A stretch of DNA of 64,000 nt from Bos javanicus (GCF_032452875.1 NC_083878.1:60865378-60929377), one strand, 5' to 3'. Positions 32,965 through 45,890 are shown, counted from the stretch's first letter. Numbers and translations: made by a program. Notes: a model not told the origin generated them from the sequence alone.

Positions 32965-33640
32965 TTACAATCTCATAATTCGTAAGGATACTCTATTCCC
33001 TCTCTTAACTGCATTCTCACTGTAGTAAAGGAGATCGAGGTTCTTCTTCCACTCAAAGTCTAGAGAAGAGCGTTCAGGAGGATTGTGTATAAAGTTTAGA
33101 GATGCCCAGCCTTCCCTGGTTGGAGACTGGTGATTGTCTCTCACCTCTGGTCTCTCCAGGACCAGCAGAGTGCTTGATGTTCTAGGACAAGGAGAGTGGG
33201 TAGTAGAGAGATGACCTAGATGAGAGAAGGGGCACCATGGTGGTCCACATTGCCCTCTCCAAGAGAGGCTGTTCACTGGATCCCTTGTGGAGGAGGTAAA
33301 GGAGGTGCAAGATATGCCTCAAGGAACTGGGCAACAGGGAGGCACCCCAGGGAGCCTCACTGATGAGGGAGCCTGAACTTGGATTCGCTCCAGCATAGAG
33401 AACAATGAAAATCTGACAGGGTTAACTAGAGAAGCAGCAGCATCCAAAAGAGAGGGAATTACCATTTTGATAGCCACTTCCTCACTTCTCCTCTTGCCTT
33501 GACCTTAGAAGTGAAGCACCAGAAAGAAGGAAGAGGGGAGGGTATACAGAATAGAGCACTCCTGCCTTCAGACTCCTCCCACCCCCCACACCCTTAGTCA
33601 GAGCCACTAGAAATAGACTTGCCTGTCTTTCTCTGGAGGG
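32965..33640. other. Unassigned GC-richer block
   Basis: About 670 bases, richer in G and C than their surroundings. A 103-codon minus-strand open frame (32965-33276) shows no domain I recognise. An old LTR or pseudogene is possible, but nothing supports a call. Confidence 0.3.
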
Positions 33641-33651
33641 AAGCGAGGACT

Positions 33652-33918
33652 GCTGCTGCTGCTGCTGCTAAGTCGCTTCAGTCGTGTCTGACTCTGTGCA
33701 ACGGCAGCCCACCAGGCTCCCCCGTCCCTGGGATTCTCCAGGCAAGAACACTGGAGTGGGTTGCCATTTCCTTCTCCAATGCATGAAAGTGAAGACTGAA
33801 AGTGAAGTCACTCAGTCGTGTCCAACTGTTAGTGACCCCATGGAATGCAGCCCACCAGGCTCCTCCGCCTATGGGATTTTCCAGGCAAGAGTACTGGAGT
33901 AGGGTGCCATTACCTTCT
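33652..33918 (-). mobile_element. BOV-A2 SINE, full length
   Basis: Complete reverse copy, flanked by GGGAAGCGAGGAC and GGGAAGGGAGGAC (about 33639-33651 and 33920-33932). Confidence 0.95.
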
Positions 33919-34289
33919 CCGGGAAGGGAGGACAAATAGTTTTTAATTCAGTTTGAAGCTTAATAGAAAATGAGCAGAATTGAACTTTACTCGCCTGAAT
34001 GAGATGATCCTAATAACTTGAAGAGACTGATAAATGGAATCAAGCCAAAGTGTGATGAAGTGAGTTGACACCTAGCAAAAAAATGGCAGGGGCAGAGTAC
34101 AATAGTGGAGGAGATTATTGGAAAAAATGAAGCCATTTCATATTTGTAACCCAATGACTGTGAGTCCTCACGGAAGTAGTTACAAAATCAAATGTAGTTC
34201 TATTAATTTTTACAGAGGAGTGGTTTGATCAGTTTTGAGTAAGACAGGCTGGTGAGAATGATAGCAATTCAAGTAAAGAAATTACAGTG

Positions 34290-36560
34290 GTTTTATTCGT
34301 TTCTCTTAATTGAGGTATAACACGCACACAAAAAAGCATACATACCGTTAAGTGTAGAGCTCCCTGAATTGAAGTGTACCCATCTATGTAACCAGCACCA
34401 AATCAGGAAATGGAACACTATCAACAGCCCAAACACCCCCGTATGTCCCCTGTCAGTCATTATCCTCCTCCCCCTAAAGTCACTGCTGTCTTGATTTCTA
34501 TATATGTAGGTTAACTTTGTCTTTTATTTTTACATAAATGAAGCCCTACGTTATGTACCTTCTGTTTGCTTCTTTCATTCAGTATCACATTTGTGAGATT
34601 TATCCATGTTGTTGTGTATAGAATAAATGGAAAGCATCCATTTTCATTGCTGCTTAATACTTTGCTAGTTGAATATATCATGAATTTTATTCATCTAAAT
34701 GGTAGTGCACATTGTTTTATTTTTCCCTCCAGTTTGGGGCTATTACAGAGAGTGCTGCTGGACTTTCTTGCTAAGTATTTTATCTAGGACTTTCACATCT
34801 ATGTTCCTGAGAGAGATTGGCCTGTAATTTTCCTTTCTTGCCAGCTTTTGGTATCACAGTTATACTGACCTCATAAAATGATTGGAAATATTCCCTGTTT
34901 TTCTGTTTTCTGGATGATTTTCTGTAAGATTCATGGTTTTCCTGTTGTGTTTGGAAAAATTCACTAAAAGAGCCATCTATGACTAAAGTTTTCTTTGTGG
35001 GAAGGTTTAAAATTATGAATTTAATTAAAAAAACATTTTATAATTGAAATATAGTTGATTTACAACGTGTTAATTTCTATTGTACAGCAAAGTGATTTAC
35101 TTTTACATATATATGTGTGTATATATATGTTCTTTTTTGTATTCTTTTCCATATGGTTTATCATAAAAAATTGAATATATTTCCCTGTGCTATACAGTAG
35201 GGTCTTGTTTTTTATCCATTCTATATGTAATAGTTTACATCTGCAAACCCCAAATTCCCACTGCATCCCTCACCCACCATGAATTTAATTTTTTAATAGA
35301 TAGAACTACTTATATTTGCTCTTTCCTTTTAGACCCCTCTGTTAAATTGTATATTTCTAGAAATTTTTCATTTCAACAGCATGCAGTTGTTTAAAATTTC
35401 CTCTTATTACATTCTTTTTAAAAATTGAGTAGTAATTGACATGCAACATTGTATTTGTTTCAGATACATAGTATAATGATTTAGTATTTGTATATATTGC
35501 AAAATTAACACTGCAATAAGTCCCATTAATATTCACCACCATACATAGTATCAAAAATTTTTTCTTGTAATGAGAACTTTTAAGATTTACTCTTAGCAAC
35601 CTTCAGAAACCCAGTACAGTATTATTGACAATAGTCACCATGCTGTACATGCCATCTCCATGACATTCATTTTATAACTGAAAATTTGTACCTTTTGACT
35701 CCCTTCCCCCATTTCATCAGCCCCTCACCCCTTGCCTCAGGTAGCCACCAATCCATTCTTTATACCCATGGACTTGTTTTTGGTTTGTTTTTTAAAATTC
35801 CATGTATAAATAAGGTCACAGTTATTTATCTTTTTCTCTCTGACTTATTTCACTTAGCATAATGCCATCAAGCTTCATTCTTGTTGTTAGAAAAGGCAAG
35901 ATTTCGTTCTTCATTTTATGTCTGAACAATATTCCATTGAATGTATATATTGCATGTTCTCATTCATTCATCTAGCAGTAGACACTTAGGTTGTTTCCGC
36001 ATCTTGGCTTTGTAAATAATGCTGCAACGAACATGGGGGTGCACATATCTTTTTGAGTTAGTGTTTTTATTTTCTTGGATAAACACACAGAAAAGTAGAA
36101 TTGCTGTATCAGATGATAGTTCTAATTTTAATTTTTTGAGGAACCTCCATGCTGATTTCCATTGTGGCTGCACCAATTTTCATTCCCACCAGCAGTCCAC
36201 AAGAGTTCCCTTTTTTCCACATCCTCATCAACTTGTTATTGCTTGTCTTTTTTATAACAGCCATTCTGACAGGTATGAATTGTATATTTTTAATGCTGAT
36301 AGGATCTATACTGATGTCTCTACTTTTCTTCTTGGTATTGGTTATATGTAACTTATTAGTTTTTTTCTTGATCAGTGTTTTCAGGGGTTTGCAATTGTAT
36401 TAGTCTTTTCAAAGAACCAATATCTGGCATTTGTTTTCTCCATACTTTCTTGCTTCTTAATTTCTTTTCTAATCTTTATTATTTCCTTATTTCTTTCTAT
36501 GGGTTTAATTTTCTTTGGATATGATTTTTAAATAGACATGCAGATCACTGGTTTTCAGGT
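34290..36560 (-). mobile_element. Mosaic of antisense L1 fragments
   Basis: Several L1 pieces lie in reverse: an old 3' UTR (34290-34780), an ORF2 piece (gagagagattggcctgtaat at about 34810), a ruminant L1 3' end (ccctgtgctatacagtaggg at about 35184) and further 3' UTR (35400-36290: ccattgtggctgcaccaatt). ORF2 again lies at 36360-36560 (ttttcaaagaaccaatatct). They are decayed and non-coding. Confidence 0.8.
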
Positions 36561-36574
36561 TTCTTATTTTTAAT

Positions 36575-37893
36575 GTGCACTGCTGCTGTTGTTCAGTTGC
36601 TAAGTCATGTCTGACTATGACTCCATGAACTGCAGCACGCCAGGCTTGTCTATCTTTCGCTATCTCCCTGAGTTTGCTCAAATTCATGTCCATTGAGTCA
36701 GTAATGCCGTCCAACCATTTCATCTTCTCTTGCCCCCTTCTCTTGCCCTCAATCTTTCCCAGCAACAGGGTCTTTTCCAATGAGACAGCTATTCGAATCA
36801 GTTGGACAAAGTATTGGAGCTTCAGCTACACAATCAGTCCTTCGAATGAATATTCAGGGTTGATTTCCTTTAGGATTGACTGGTTTGATCTCCTTGCTGT
36901 CCAAGGGAGTATTCTCCAGCACCATAGTTTGAAAGCATCAGTTCTTCGGCACTCAGCCTTCTTTATGGTCCAACTTATATCCATACATGACTACTGGAAA
37001 AACCATAGCTTTTACTAGATGGACCTTTGTCGGAAAGTAGTGTCTCTATTTTGTAATACACTGTCTAGGTTTGTCATAGCTGTTCTTCCAAGGAGCAAGC
37101 ATCTTTTAATTTCAAGGCTGCAGTCACCATCCACATTGATTTTGGAGCCCAAGAAAATGAAATCTGACGGTTTCCACATTTTCCCCATCTATTTGCCATA
37201 AAGTGATAGGACTGGATGCCATCATGTTAGTTTTCTGAGTGTTGAGTTTTAAGCCAACTCTTTCACTCTCCTCTTTCACCATCATCGACAGGCTCTTTAA
37301 TTCCTCTTTGCTTGCTGCCATTAAAGTGGTATCATCTGGATATCTGAGGTTGTTTATATTTCTCCCTGCAATCTTGATTCCAACTTGTGTTTTATCCAGT
37401 CTGGCATTTTGCATAATATACTCTGCATAGAAGTTAAATAAGCAAGGTGACAATATACAGCCTTGATGTACTTCTTTGCCAATTTTGAATTAGTCTGGTA
37501 TTACATGTCTAGTTCTGTTGCTTCTTGTCCTGCATATGGGTTTCTCAGGAGGCAGGTAAGGTGGTCTGGTATTCCCATCTCATTAAGAGTATTCCACAGT
37601 TTGTTGTGATCCACCCAGTCAAGGGCTTTAGCATGGTCAATGAAGCAGAAGTAGATGTGTTTTTGAAATTCCCTTGCTTTTTCAAATTGCCAGAGTATAT
37701 TGTCAATTTTATCTCTGGTTCCTCTACCTTTTCTAAATTCAGCTTGTATATCTGAGAGTTCTCAGTTCACATACTGCTGAAGCCTAGCTTGAAGGATTTT
37801 GAGCATAATCTTGCTGGCATGTGAAATGAATACAGTTGTACAGTAATTTGAACATTCTTTGGCATTACCTTTCTTTGGGATTGGAATGAAAAA
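36575..37893 (-). mobile_element. BovB LINE 3' half inside L1
   Basis: Reverse BovB from the tail (tgctgctgttgttcagttgc) through the RT region to ggcattacctttctttggga. An open piece on the minus strand reads DDTTLMAASKEELKS, from the region of the RT just before the palm C-terminus. It is broken by stops. Confidence 0.92.
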
Positions 37894-37894
37894 A

Positions 37895-38237
37895 ATTTCC
37901 TTTAAGTTTGGCTATTACTATACAAATTTTGATATGTAGTATTTTTCTTTTCATTTCATTGAAAATATGTTCTAATTTCCAATGAGATCTCTTCTGCAAC
38001 CCATAAGATACGTAGAAGTATACTGTTTTTATAATAGGGAAACACTAGGGAACTTCTAGCTATCTTTTTGTAATTGATTTCTGGCTTTGTTCCACCATAG
38101 TCAGATAATTTAGTATTATTCTAATACTTTGATATTTGTTGAGATTCGCGTTATTGCCCAGCATATGTGTACTTTTAATAAATATCTAGGTATACTTGAA
38201 AAGATTGTGTTTTCTTTAGTTGTTGAATGCAATGTTT
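37895..38237 (-). mobile_element. Antisense L1 ORF2 fragment
   Basis: Continuation of L1 after the BovB (attgatttctggctttgttc; 'atacttgaaaagattgtgtt'). Confidence 0.65.
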
Positions 38238-38309
38238 TGATGGTTAGTTTTATGTGTCAAACTGACAACATATTACTTAGGTAATATCTGAATAGCTGGT
38301 AACACCTTT

Positions 38310-38571
38310 GCTAAGTTACTTCAGTCGTGTCCGACTCTGTGCGACCCCATAGATGGCAGCCCACCAGGCTCCCCCATCCCTGGGATTCTCCAGGCAAGAA
38401 CACTGGAGTGGGTTGCCATTTCCTTCTCCAATGCATGAAAGTGAAAAGTGAAAGTGAAGTCACTCAATCGTGTCCGACTCTTAGCGACCCCATGGACTTC
38501 GGCCTACCAGGCTCCTTGGTCCATGGGATTTTCCAGGCAAGAGTACTGGAGTGGGGTGCCATTGCCTTCTC
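38310..38571 (-). mobile_element. BOV-A2 SINE inside the LTR
   Basis: Complete reverse copy, flanked by GGTAACACCTT (about 38298-38308 and 38573-38583). Confidence 0.95.
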
Positions 38572-38922
38572 CGGTAACACCTTATTTCTAGGTATGTCTG
38601 TGAGGGTATTTCTTGAAGAGACTAGCATTTGATTCAGAAGACTGAGAGAAGAAACCCCCCTCATCCATCCACTGGGGCACAAATGGAACAAAAAGGGAAA
38701 CAAAGGATGAATTCATTCTCTCTGTTCTTGGGCTGGAACACTCTTCTTTTCCTGTTCTCAGACATCAGAGCTTCTCGTTTTCAAGTCTTCAGGCTGAGAC
38801 TAAATTATACCACTGGCTTTCCTGATTTTCTTGCTTACAGACACCAGACTGGGACTCCCCTACCTCAATAACTCTGAGTGAGCCAATTCCTATCTTAAAA
38901 AACATGAATACATACATGTATG

Positions 38923-38924
<2 letters not shown>

Positions 38925-38958
<34 letters not shown>
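38925..38958. repeat. (CA)n microsatellite
   Basis: About 17 uninterrupted CA units. Confidence 0.97.
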
Positions 38959-38959
<1 letters not shown>

Positions 38960-38960
<1 letters not shown>

Positions 38961-39195
38961 TGGCTCTTGAACAACATGAGGGTTAGGGGTGCTGACTCTC
39001 CACAAGTAAAAAATCCACTTACAACTTACAGTTGGCCCTCCCTCTCTGAAGTTCCTTAGAATCTCTCATTCCCCATCTTCAGATTTAACCAACCTCAGAT
39101 CATGTGACTCTGTAATATTTATAGTGAAAAAAATCCACATGTAAGTGGACCCAGGAACTTCAAGCCCACATTATTCGGGGGTAAACCCTGTCTAT
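38960..39195. mobile_element. MER2/Tigger-type DNA transposon fragment
   Basis: 'ggctcttgaacaacatgagg', then ttacagttggccctccctct, aaatccacatgtaagtggac and a truncated end. This is pogo/Tigger-derived wording. Confidence 0.65.
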
Positions 39196-39249
39196 CTATC
39201 TTCTGTTATTATAGTTTTGTTTCTCTAGAGAACCCTGACTAGTAAAAAC

Positions 39250-40345
39250 CTTCTACCTAAGTCAGGTCGTGTTTATTAAATGTTAGTTAACTATTCTATA
39301 TTTTTATTTTTGTGTCTGTTCTATCAGTCACTGAAAAAGGTAGGGTAAAAACTATTCTGATTGTGAATTGATTCATTTCACCTTATTTCTCTCGATATTC
39401 TTTATGATAGTTTGAAACTATGTTATCAGAAACTTAGAAATTTAGAATAGTTATGCCTTCCTGGTGAACTGACCTTTTTATCATTACGAAATGTGTTTTG
39501 TAACTCTAGAAATGTTTTTCCTTTACTGTATGATTTTCTATTTCTCTCACTTTTTCTGTGTTTCCTTTTATCTCCTTTCTTGCTTTCTTTGGATTTATTT
39601 TAAATTATTTTATTGTTCCTTCTATTAGCTTGTTAGGTATGCATTCTTTGTTACTCCTTTTGTGGTTACTCTGGAGAAAAATGCATGCCTGAATCTAATA
39701 CAAATTAATATTTTACCTCCCTCAGACAACTTAAGGACTTTAGAACAAACTACTTGCTCCTGTCCTGTCTTCTGTATTAATGTTTTCACATATTTTAATT
39801 CTGCACACAACCAAAACCCCACAATATGTTATTATTATTGCTTTTTGTTAATTTTCATGTAGATCTACCCAATCATTTATTCTATTGTTCTTTATTCCTT
39901 CTTGCACTTCTGTGCTTCTCTCTGGGATTGTATTTCCACTTCCTTTCAATATTGGTTTTCTACTGATAAATCTGCTCAAAATTTGTTGGTCTGGAATGTC
40001 TTTATTTTGCTTTCATTTTTGAAGGCTACCCTGGGTGTAGAATTCTAGGTTAGCAGAATCTTTAAAGATGACAAACATACCATTGCCGCCTTTTCCATTA
40101 CTTCTGATGATAAGGTAACTATTAGTTTTATTCTTGTTCCCTTGTAGATATTATGCCTTTTTCTCCAGCTGCTACTTTGAAGATTTTACTTTGTATTTGG
40201 TTTTTAGTGCTTGACTGTGATGTGTTTAGATATGAATTCCTAATTTTTAAAATTCATATCTCTTCAGGTTCATATCCCCCCTTGTGGCTGATATATTTTG
40301 GATTTTTAGAAAATTATAAGGCCTTATTTATTTAAATATTGCTTC
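39250..40345 (-). mobile_element. Antisense L1 fragment
   Basis: Old L1 wording in reverse, for example ccttcctggtgaactgacct and 'gaatgtctttattttgcttt'. Strongly decayed. Confidence 0.6.
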
Positions 40346-40695
40346 TCCCCATTTTCTATATTTTTCTTTTTTCCCCATGCTTTGGTCTATGAGTATATAT
40401 AAAAGTAAAATTTGTGATTATTAGAGAGTGTATTTATTATGAACGTATCATGTCATTCTAACCTCACTTTTCTTCTTTGCTAGAATTAGCAAATTAGTAG
40501 TATCTGTCACATCAGTCACAGTGCCTACCACAGTGGTATTTAACTTCTAGATGAAAAAAATTCACCCATAGCCTCCTGCTTGGCTAAGCAGAGTTGGACT
40601 TCTCTTTGTACAATGATGGCTAATCAGATTAGCTTCTCCGTGATGCAGGGTATGGGACAATGTAGAACAAACTGGTTAGTCAGTTTCAAAAGGAG

Positions 40696-40942
40696 TTGTT
40701 CAGTCACTCAGTCATGTCTGACTCTGCACCCACATGGACCACAGCATGCCAACCTTCCCTGTCCTTCACTATCTCCTGGAATTTGCTCAAACTCATGTCC
40801 ATTGAGTCGGTGATGCCATCCAACCATCTCATCCTGTGTCACCTGCTTCTCCTTCTGCCTTCAATCTTCCGCATCATCAAGGTCTTTTCCAATGAGTTGG
40901 CTTTTTGCATCAGGTGGCCAAAGTACTGAAGCTTCAGCATCA
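40696..40942 (-). mobile_element. BovB LINE 3' end with target duplication
   Basis: gttgttcagtcactcagtca tail to the reversed RT C-terminus (gaagcttcagcatcac). TCAAAAGGAG flanks it (about 40686-40695 and 40943-40952). Confidence 0.92.
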
Positions 40943-40952
40943 CTCAAAAGGA

Positions 40953-41920
40953 GAGCAAAACAAATTGTGAAACAGAAGCCAGGACTTGAGGGAGGTACCA
41001 TGTAGGTCATAAAAAGGAGAATGGAAAGAGCATATTTTCTCCAAACCGCCTTGATACTTGGGATTTATTTAGTTTTAGGTACTAGATGTGTAGTTTTGCA
41101 AAAACCTAATTTCTTATAGTGACCTAAATGAGTCTGTCTTCATTGCAACCAAAAGACTAAAATATTAGGGAAATATAGCTGAATGTATATCTGAGCTTTA
41201 GCAAAGCACTTCTTTAAGACACATAATACCTGATGGACAAGACTGAGAAATTTTCACTAAATGTGAGTGTAAATCAGTGGACTAGAAACTAAATTGCTTC
41301 AGCCTGGAGGGAGGTTTTTTGTTCCTATCTTTATTTTTGCTTTTGTTTTTGTTTTCACTGTAAAGTTCTCCCCTTGACCTTGTTCTAGCTAACATTTTTA
41401 TCACTCTTTTTGTTGAGGACATGCTTATCAAATTTTCTAAGGAAATTTAGTAAGATCCTATAAGTTAGAATACAATGATCAAGTCCAAAAAGGTAATACT
41501 AAAATTTTTTTATTTTGAAAATAATACATGCACATTGCCAAATATTGAGAACACTATTCTCTTTTTTACATTCTGTTTTTTATGAAAAATGTAATTAGAA
41601 CAATAACAATACTACTTTCTAAATACTTTAACACTTCAGAATCATAAGCATTTCCAAACTATTAAATATTATTTTGCAATATTGTTTTAAGAGATCATAT
41701 TTATTTAACCAATCTCCTCTCAAAAAATGCTGTAATATTGTTTTCTGAACTTTTTTGTTTTGCTTCAAAATCAATTTTTCAAATAATTAAATAATATTCT
41801 CTCAATTGCATGACTGTACTATTATTGACACAATTAGAATATGTCATTAAGATTCCCATGAATATTCTTATGGTAGGCATTATTTAAATGTTATAGTTAT
41901 TTTTTTCCTGATAAACTCCT
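40953..41920. other. Intergenic DNA without assignable features
   Basis: AT-rich; a weak L1-like tract may begin near 41500. No gene is seen. Confidence 0.4.
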
Positions 41921-41924
41921 AGCA

Positions 41925-42530
41925 ATGTATGAGAATCTTGGCTCATTTCTATGTTGCTTCACCATTGCTATTATAATTTTCAAAATTCCTGCCAATTTTA
42001 TAAGCACAAATTACAGTCTTGCTTTATTTTGGTTTCCTTTGAATACTAGTGAAGCCAAACATTGTTTCATGTATATTGGCTATTTACATTTCTTGTTTTG
42101 GAGCATCTATGTTCATGTCTTTTGTTCATTTTTTAACTACAGAGTGTATCTTAACATTTCTTAAGGGCTTTTTATAGATTGTATATGTGTGTGTTAGTTG
42201 CTCAGTTGTGTCCGATTCTTTGTGACCCCATGGACTATAGCCCACCAGGCTCCTCTGTTTATGGGATTCTCCAGGTAAGAATGCTGGAGTGAGTTGCCAT
42301 TTCCTTCTCCAGGGGATCTTCCTGACCCAGGGATCAAACCTGGGTCTCCTGCATTGCTGGCAGATTCTTTACTATCTGAGCCACCAGGGAAACCCTTTTA
42401 TAGATTATGCGTATTAATCCTTTCTGGAAATACATATCACAAATATTCCTTCCAAGTTTGTCATCTTTCTTTTCCAATGAAGCTTATTTTTTTACAAAAA
42501 GACTTTCACTTTTAAGAAGTTAAATCAATA
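41925..42530 (-). mobile_element. Antisense L1 3' fragment split by a SINE
   Basis: 'ggctatttacatttcttgtt', 'catgtcttttgttcattttt' and 'tattaatcctttctggaaat' read in the order of a reverse L1 3' region. Confidence 0.65.
42190..42396 (-). mobile_element. Bov-tA-type SINE inside the L1
   Basis: Complete reverse copy. CTTTTTATAGATT on the left recurs as CTTTTATAGATT after its head. Confidence 0.93.
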
Positions 42531-42534
42531 ATCA

Positions 42535-43435
42535 TTTAAATTGTTCTTTCATATCCTACTAGAGAGTCTCATATAACTGTTTACCTGTATCTTCTGTCAT
42601 ATAATGTTTAATATGAATAGAGTAAAGACCAGCTTTTGGATTCAGAATACCAATTATATCACTTCTGGTTGGAGGAGCTTTGAGGTTGCCAGCATCAGTG
42701 TACTTTGGCTGTGAAAAATCTGTTGGGATCTTGGACATCATTAGTAGAAACTTAAGGTCCAGAACTAGGAAAACTATAGTCCTGGTACACTGCCAAAGCT
42801 TCAGCGCATATTTGGTTTAAATGTGGTTGAGATTGTTTTATTGGCTAGTATTTTAAGAATTGTTGAGGGATCTGTGTAATCAAAAACATTTCCTCATTCT
42901 CGAGATAAGGCAGACAGTTTTCATAGTGAAACAAGGTATACAAGTACAGCTTCAATAGTTTGTTTTTGTCTCAAACTGTCTGATACCAGCATTACAGGCA
43001 TTAACTTCGGTTAAAACTCAGAAAACTTCTATGCTTCTTGTAACCACACTTCAGTTCTGACAAACTTTGCTTGATATTGTGGGGCTTCCTTTTAAAATCA
43101 AGGAGACAGGGATAACTACCACTGCCCAGTCTATTCCCCACTCAACACTAAACCTGTCAAGAAAAAAGAAACAAAAGGTGTGAGGATTGGAAAGGGGAAA
43201 ACAAAATTGCCATTATTCAGAATCGGAATTTAATATGCTTTTAATTTCATGGTCCTCACCTCGGCTATTTCATTAGCTGTGTGTATCACATTTTAAGACT
43301 ATTGTGTGGACATAAGCCAAAAGAGATTTGTAGGGAAATTATCACGGTGGTGACAAAGAGGGGACTTTGAAAACATGGCATATAAAGAAAAGATTTGAAA
43401 ATATTTTACATGGGGAAAAGACTCACAGAAGGGAA
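42535..43435. other. Intergenic DNA without assignable features
   Basis: No repeat or gene is recognised. A 60-codon minus-strand frame at 42559-42741 has no recognisable domain. Confidence 0.4.
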
Positions 43436-43437
43436 GG

Positions 43438-43613
43438 TAAAGAATCTACCTACTATGCGGGAGACCTAGGTTCAATCCCTGGGTTAGGGAGATCCCCTGG
43501 AGGAGGGCATGGCAACTCATTCCAGTTTTCTTGCCAGAAGAATCCCTATGGCAGAGGAGCCTGGCAGGCAACAGTCCATGGGGTCAAAAAGAACCGGACA
43601 TGACTAAGCGACC
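43438..43613 (+). mobile_element. 5'-truncated Bov-tA-type SINE
   Basis: taaagaatctacctactatg through 'cggacatgactaagcgacca'; the first part of the head is missing. Confidence 0.88.
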
Positions 43614-43879
43614 AAGCTCAGCACAAACTATTTAAAGAAAAAGTGATGATGTATAACAGTGATTATTTTGTCTGACAGGCCCAAGGAAGTGTAATCAGGG
43701 TCACTAAGAGGCAAGAGGAAGAGAGACTGAAGCTCTGGCAGAACTTTTAAGAGTTTGTAATTCAAAATTGTTAGAGGGATGCCTTACGAGGTAGAAGGAA
43801 ATTTGTTATTAGAGGTTTTCAACCAAAGGCTGAGTGACCATGTGTTGGGAATGCTGTAGGATTCCCTAAGGCATAGGGA

Positions 43880-44115
43880 TGAAAAAGCTCACATTTCTTG
43901 AGCACCCACTGTGTCCATGTACTGAGCCAGGCCCTATCTCATTTAATCATGGCAACGCAATGAGGACATTTTATTGTATTCCCATTTAACAAATGAAACA
44001 AGTGTAGAGAATCTAAAGGACTGCCTGGCATCACATAGATGGTAAGTAGGAAAGCCCGAGAACAGACCCAGGCAGTCTGTTTCCAGAGTCTCAATTCTGA
44101 ACCAGTGTACCACAT
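43880..44115 (-). mobile_element. MIR SINE
   Basis: Reverse MIR: ttgagcacccactgtgtcca, 'cccatttaacaaatgaaaca', 'cccaggcagtctgtttccag'. Confidence 0.88.
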
Positions 44116-44119
44116 TGTC

Positions 44120-45355
44120 TGGAAAGAGTGGTTGGCTTCCATAACTTTCAAGATTTCATCAAATCCTGAGATTGTATAATTGTGCAGAGAGAAAAGTCAT
44201 GCCTGAAGGGATTTATATTAAAGATTAATTTTGTTGGCAGTGACGTGAGGTGGCTCCTGTTTTAGTACCTAATCTTTAAGTTAGGAATAAAATCAAAGTT
44301 GCTGAAAATCCACCCATCACTTCTAAATTAGAAGGCTGTTGGATATTCATATATCTACCAAGGTACAGATAAGTTGGTAGACAATGGCTGGGATCCCAGA
44401 CAGATGCTCTTGGGCTCTGGCAATAAGACTAAGCCTATAAATATCAAATGTATATAGTATGTCTTACAAAACCAAATATCAGCAGTTTTGAAGCATCGTG
44501 GTGTTTTGTGGGTTTTTTTTTTTTTTTCTTCTAAGCAGATCCAGCAATTGATCTTGGGCTACTTTGATAGCATCTAAAACAAAATTGTTTTATTCGGCAT
44601 TTTTGAGTGTTACATCACTGAGTTAGAGGTTATATCATATTGGTCACAGAATGCTATTTAAAATTTGCAGCTAGGTACATTCTCCAATATCTATATATAA
44701 TTTCTTAAAATATAGAAGCTAGATCAAACATAAATAGAAGTAACGTGTGTGCAAGAGATAAGTACAGAGATTGGCCATTTGCCATTGTTATTAGGGAGAA
44801 AGGCCTGCACACTGAGAGTTTCAACAAATTACAAATGCCAGGAAGAAAATAATATGGCTGTGTTTGAAAAGCTCATGCTATTTACTTGACAGGCTCTGCC
44901 AGGGCAAAGTTACAGCTGTGTCCCTGCTTTGCAGATCATTTAAACAGGCTTTTCTCTATGTCACTGACACTTCAGTCACATCCACAGAGCTTTGCGATCA
45001 GCAAATAATAATTATTATGTGGGGAAGATAGCCTATGAGCTGCCCCAGTATCTATACCACAAATAAATCAATAGAAACACGTTAGTTATTAATAAAATGA
45101 TTTTAATTTATTTTTTCCAGTTTGTTAACACAATCAGACCTGTTAGAAGAAAGGTAGATTATCATTTAACATTATAAACAGTGATATCTCTGTGTATGCG
45201 TGCAAAAAAACAAATCAGGATTGTCTTTTTATGTGTTTTTTTCTAATCCTCTCACTTGAAATCTTTTCTGTATTCTATATAGTTGGAGATTTCTCATATT
45301 GTCATTTGTTATGTCCCACCATCTTAGTATTCATCTACCTAAAGGAAATGTGGGG
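44120..45355. other. Repeat-poor intergenic stretch
   Basis: No young or old repeat is recognised apart from a T-run near 44513-44527. No open frame of interest. See the finding on possible conserved sequence. Confidence 0.45.
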
Positions 45356-45371
45356 TAGTAGGGAGAGTCAG

Positions 45372-45472
45372 TGGAAAATCCCATGGACAGAGGAGCCTGG
45401 TAGGCTGCAGTCCATGGGGTCGCACAGAGTCGGACACGACTGAAGCGACTTAGCAGCAGCAGCAGCAGCAGC
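45372..45472 (+). mobile_element. 5'-truncated BOV-A2 with target duplication
   Basis: The last 100 bases of the SINE and a (CAG)6-type tail. AGGGAGAGTCAG flanks it (45360-45371 and 45473-45484). Confidence 0.93.
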
Positions 45473-45514
45473 AGGGAGAGTCAGATGGTCTGGATTTGAG
45501 CATCCTACCTGTGT

Positions 45515-45625
45515 CAATTGAATTCTCTGAGATTCAGTTTCTTCTTCTACAGTAATACCTACCCAGCAGTTGTGCAGATGAGAGGAAATCATGAACGCAG
45601 AGGTATTCTGTAAACTGTGAAACAT
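45515..45625 (+). mobile_element. MIR fragment
   Basis: gagattcagtttcttcttct then 'acagtaatacctacccagca' resemble the MIR core. Confidence 0.5.
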
Positions 45626-45676
45626 ACCAAGATCAGGTCCAAAGGTCCATTTCTCCCAGCTTAATCTTTGATGGGG

Positions 45677-45890
45677 GCTTCCCAGGTAGTTTAATGGTAA
45701 AGAATCTGCTGCCAATGCAGGAGATGCGGTTTCCATCCCTGGTTTGGGAAGATCCCCTGGAGAAGGAAATGGCAACCCACTCCAATATTCTTGCCTGGGA
45801 CATCTCACTTGCAGAGAGCCTGGTGGACCACAGTCCACGGGGTCAAAGAGTCAGACATGACTTAGCAACTAAACAACAACAAATTTTTGA
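45677..45890 (+). mobile_element. Bov-tA-type SINE
   Basis: gggcttcccaggtagtttaa to an AACAACAAC tail. Flanks AATCTTTGATGG and AATTTTTGATGG look like a target duplication. Confidence 0.92.

Larger units (their letters stand above)
38238..39245 (+). mobile_element. LTR with three later insertions
   Basis: Starts tgatggttagttttatgtgt and ends gagaaccctgactagtaa, an old mammalian LTR-like repeat. It is interrupted by a BOV-A2 (38310-38571), expanded by a (CA)n run and joined to a MER2/Tigger piece (38960-39195). Family not certain (ERVL-type suspected). Confidence 0.6.

Noticed and set aside
32965..33276. 103-codon minus-strand frame as a novel gene
   Set aside because: No domain, no splice-site or promoter context that I can defend; kept only as an unassigned block.
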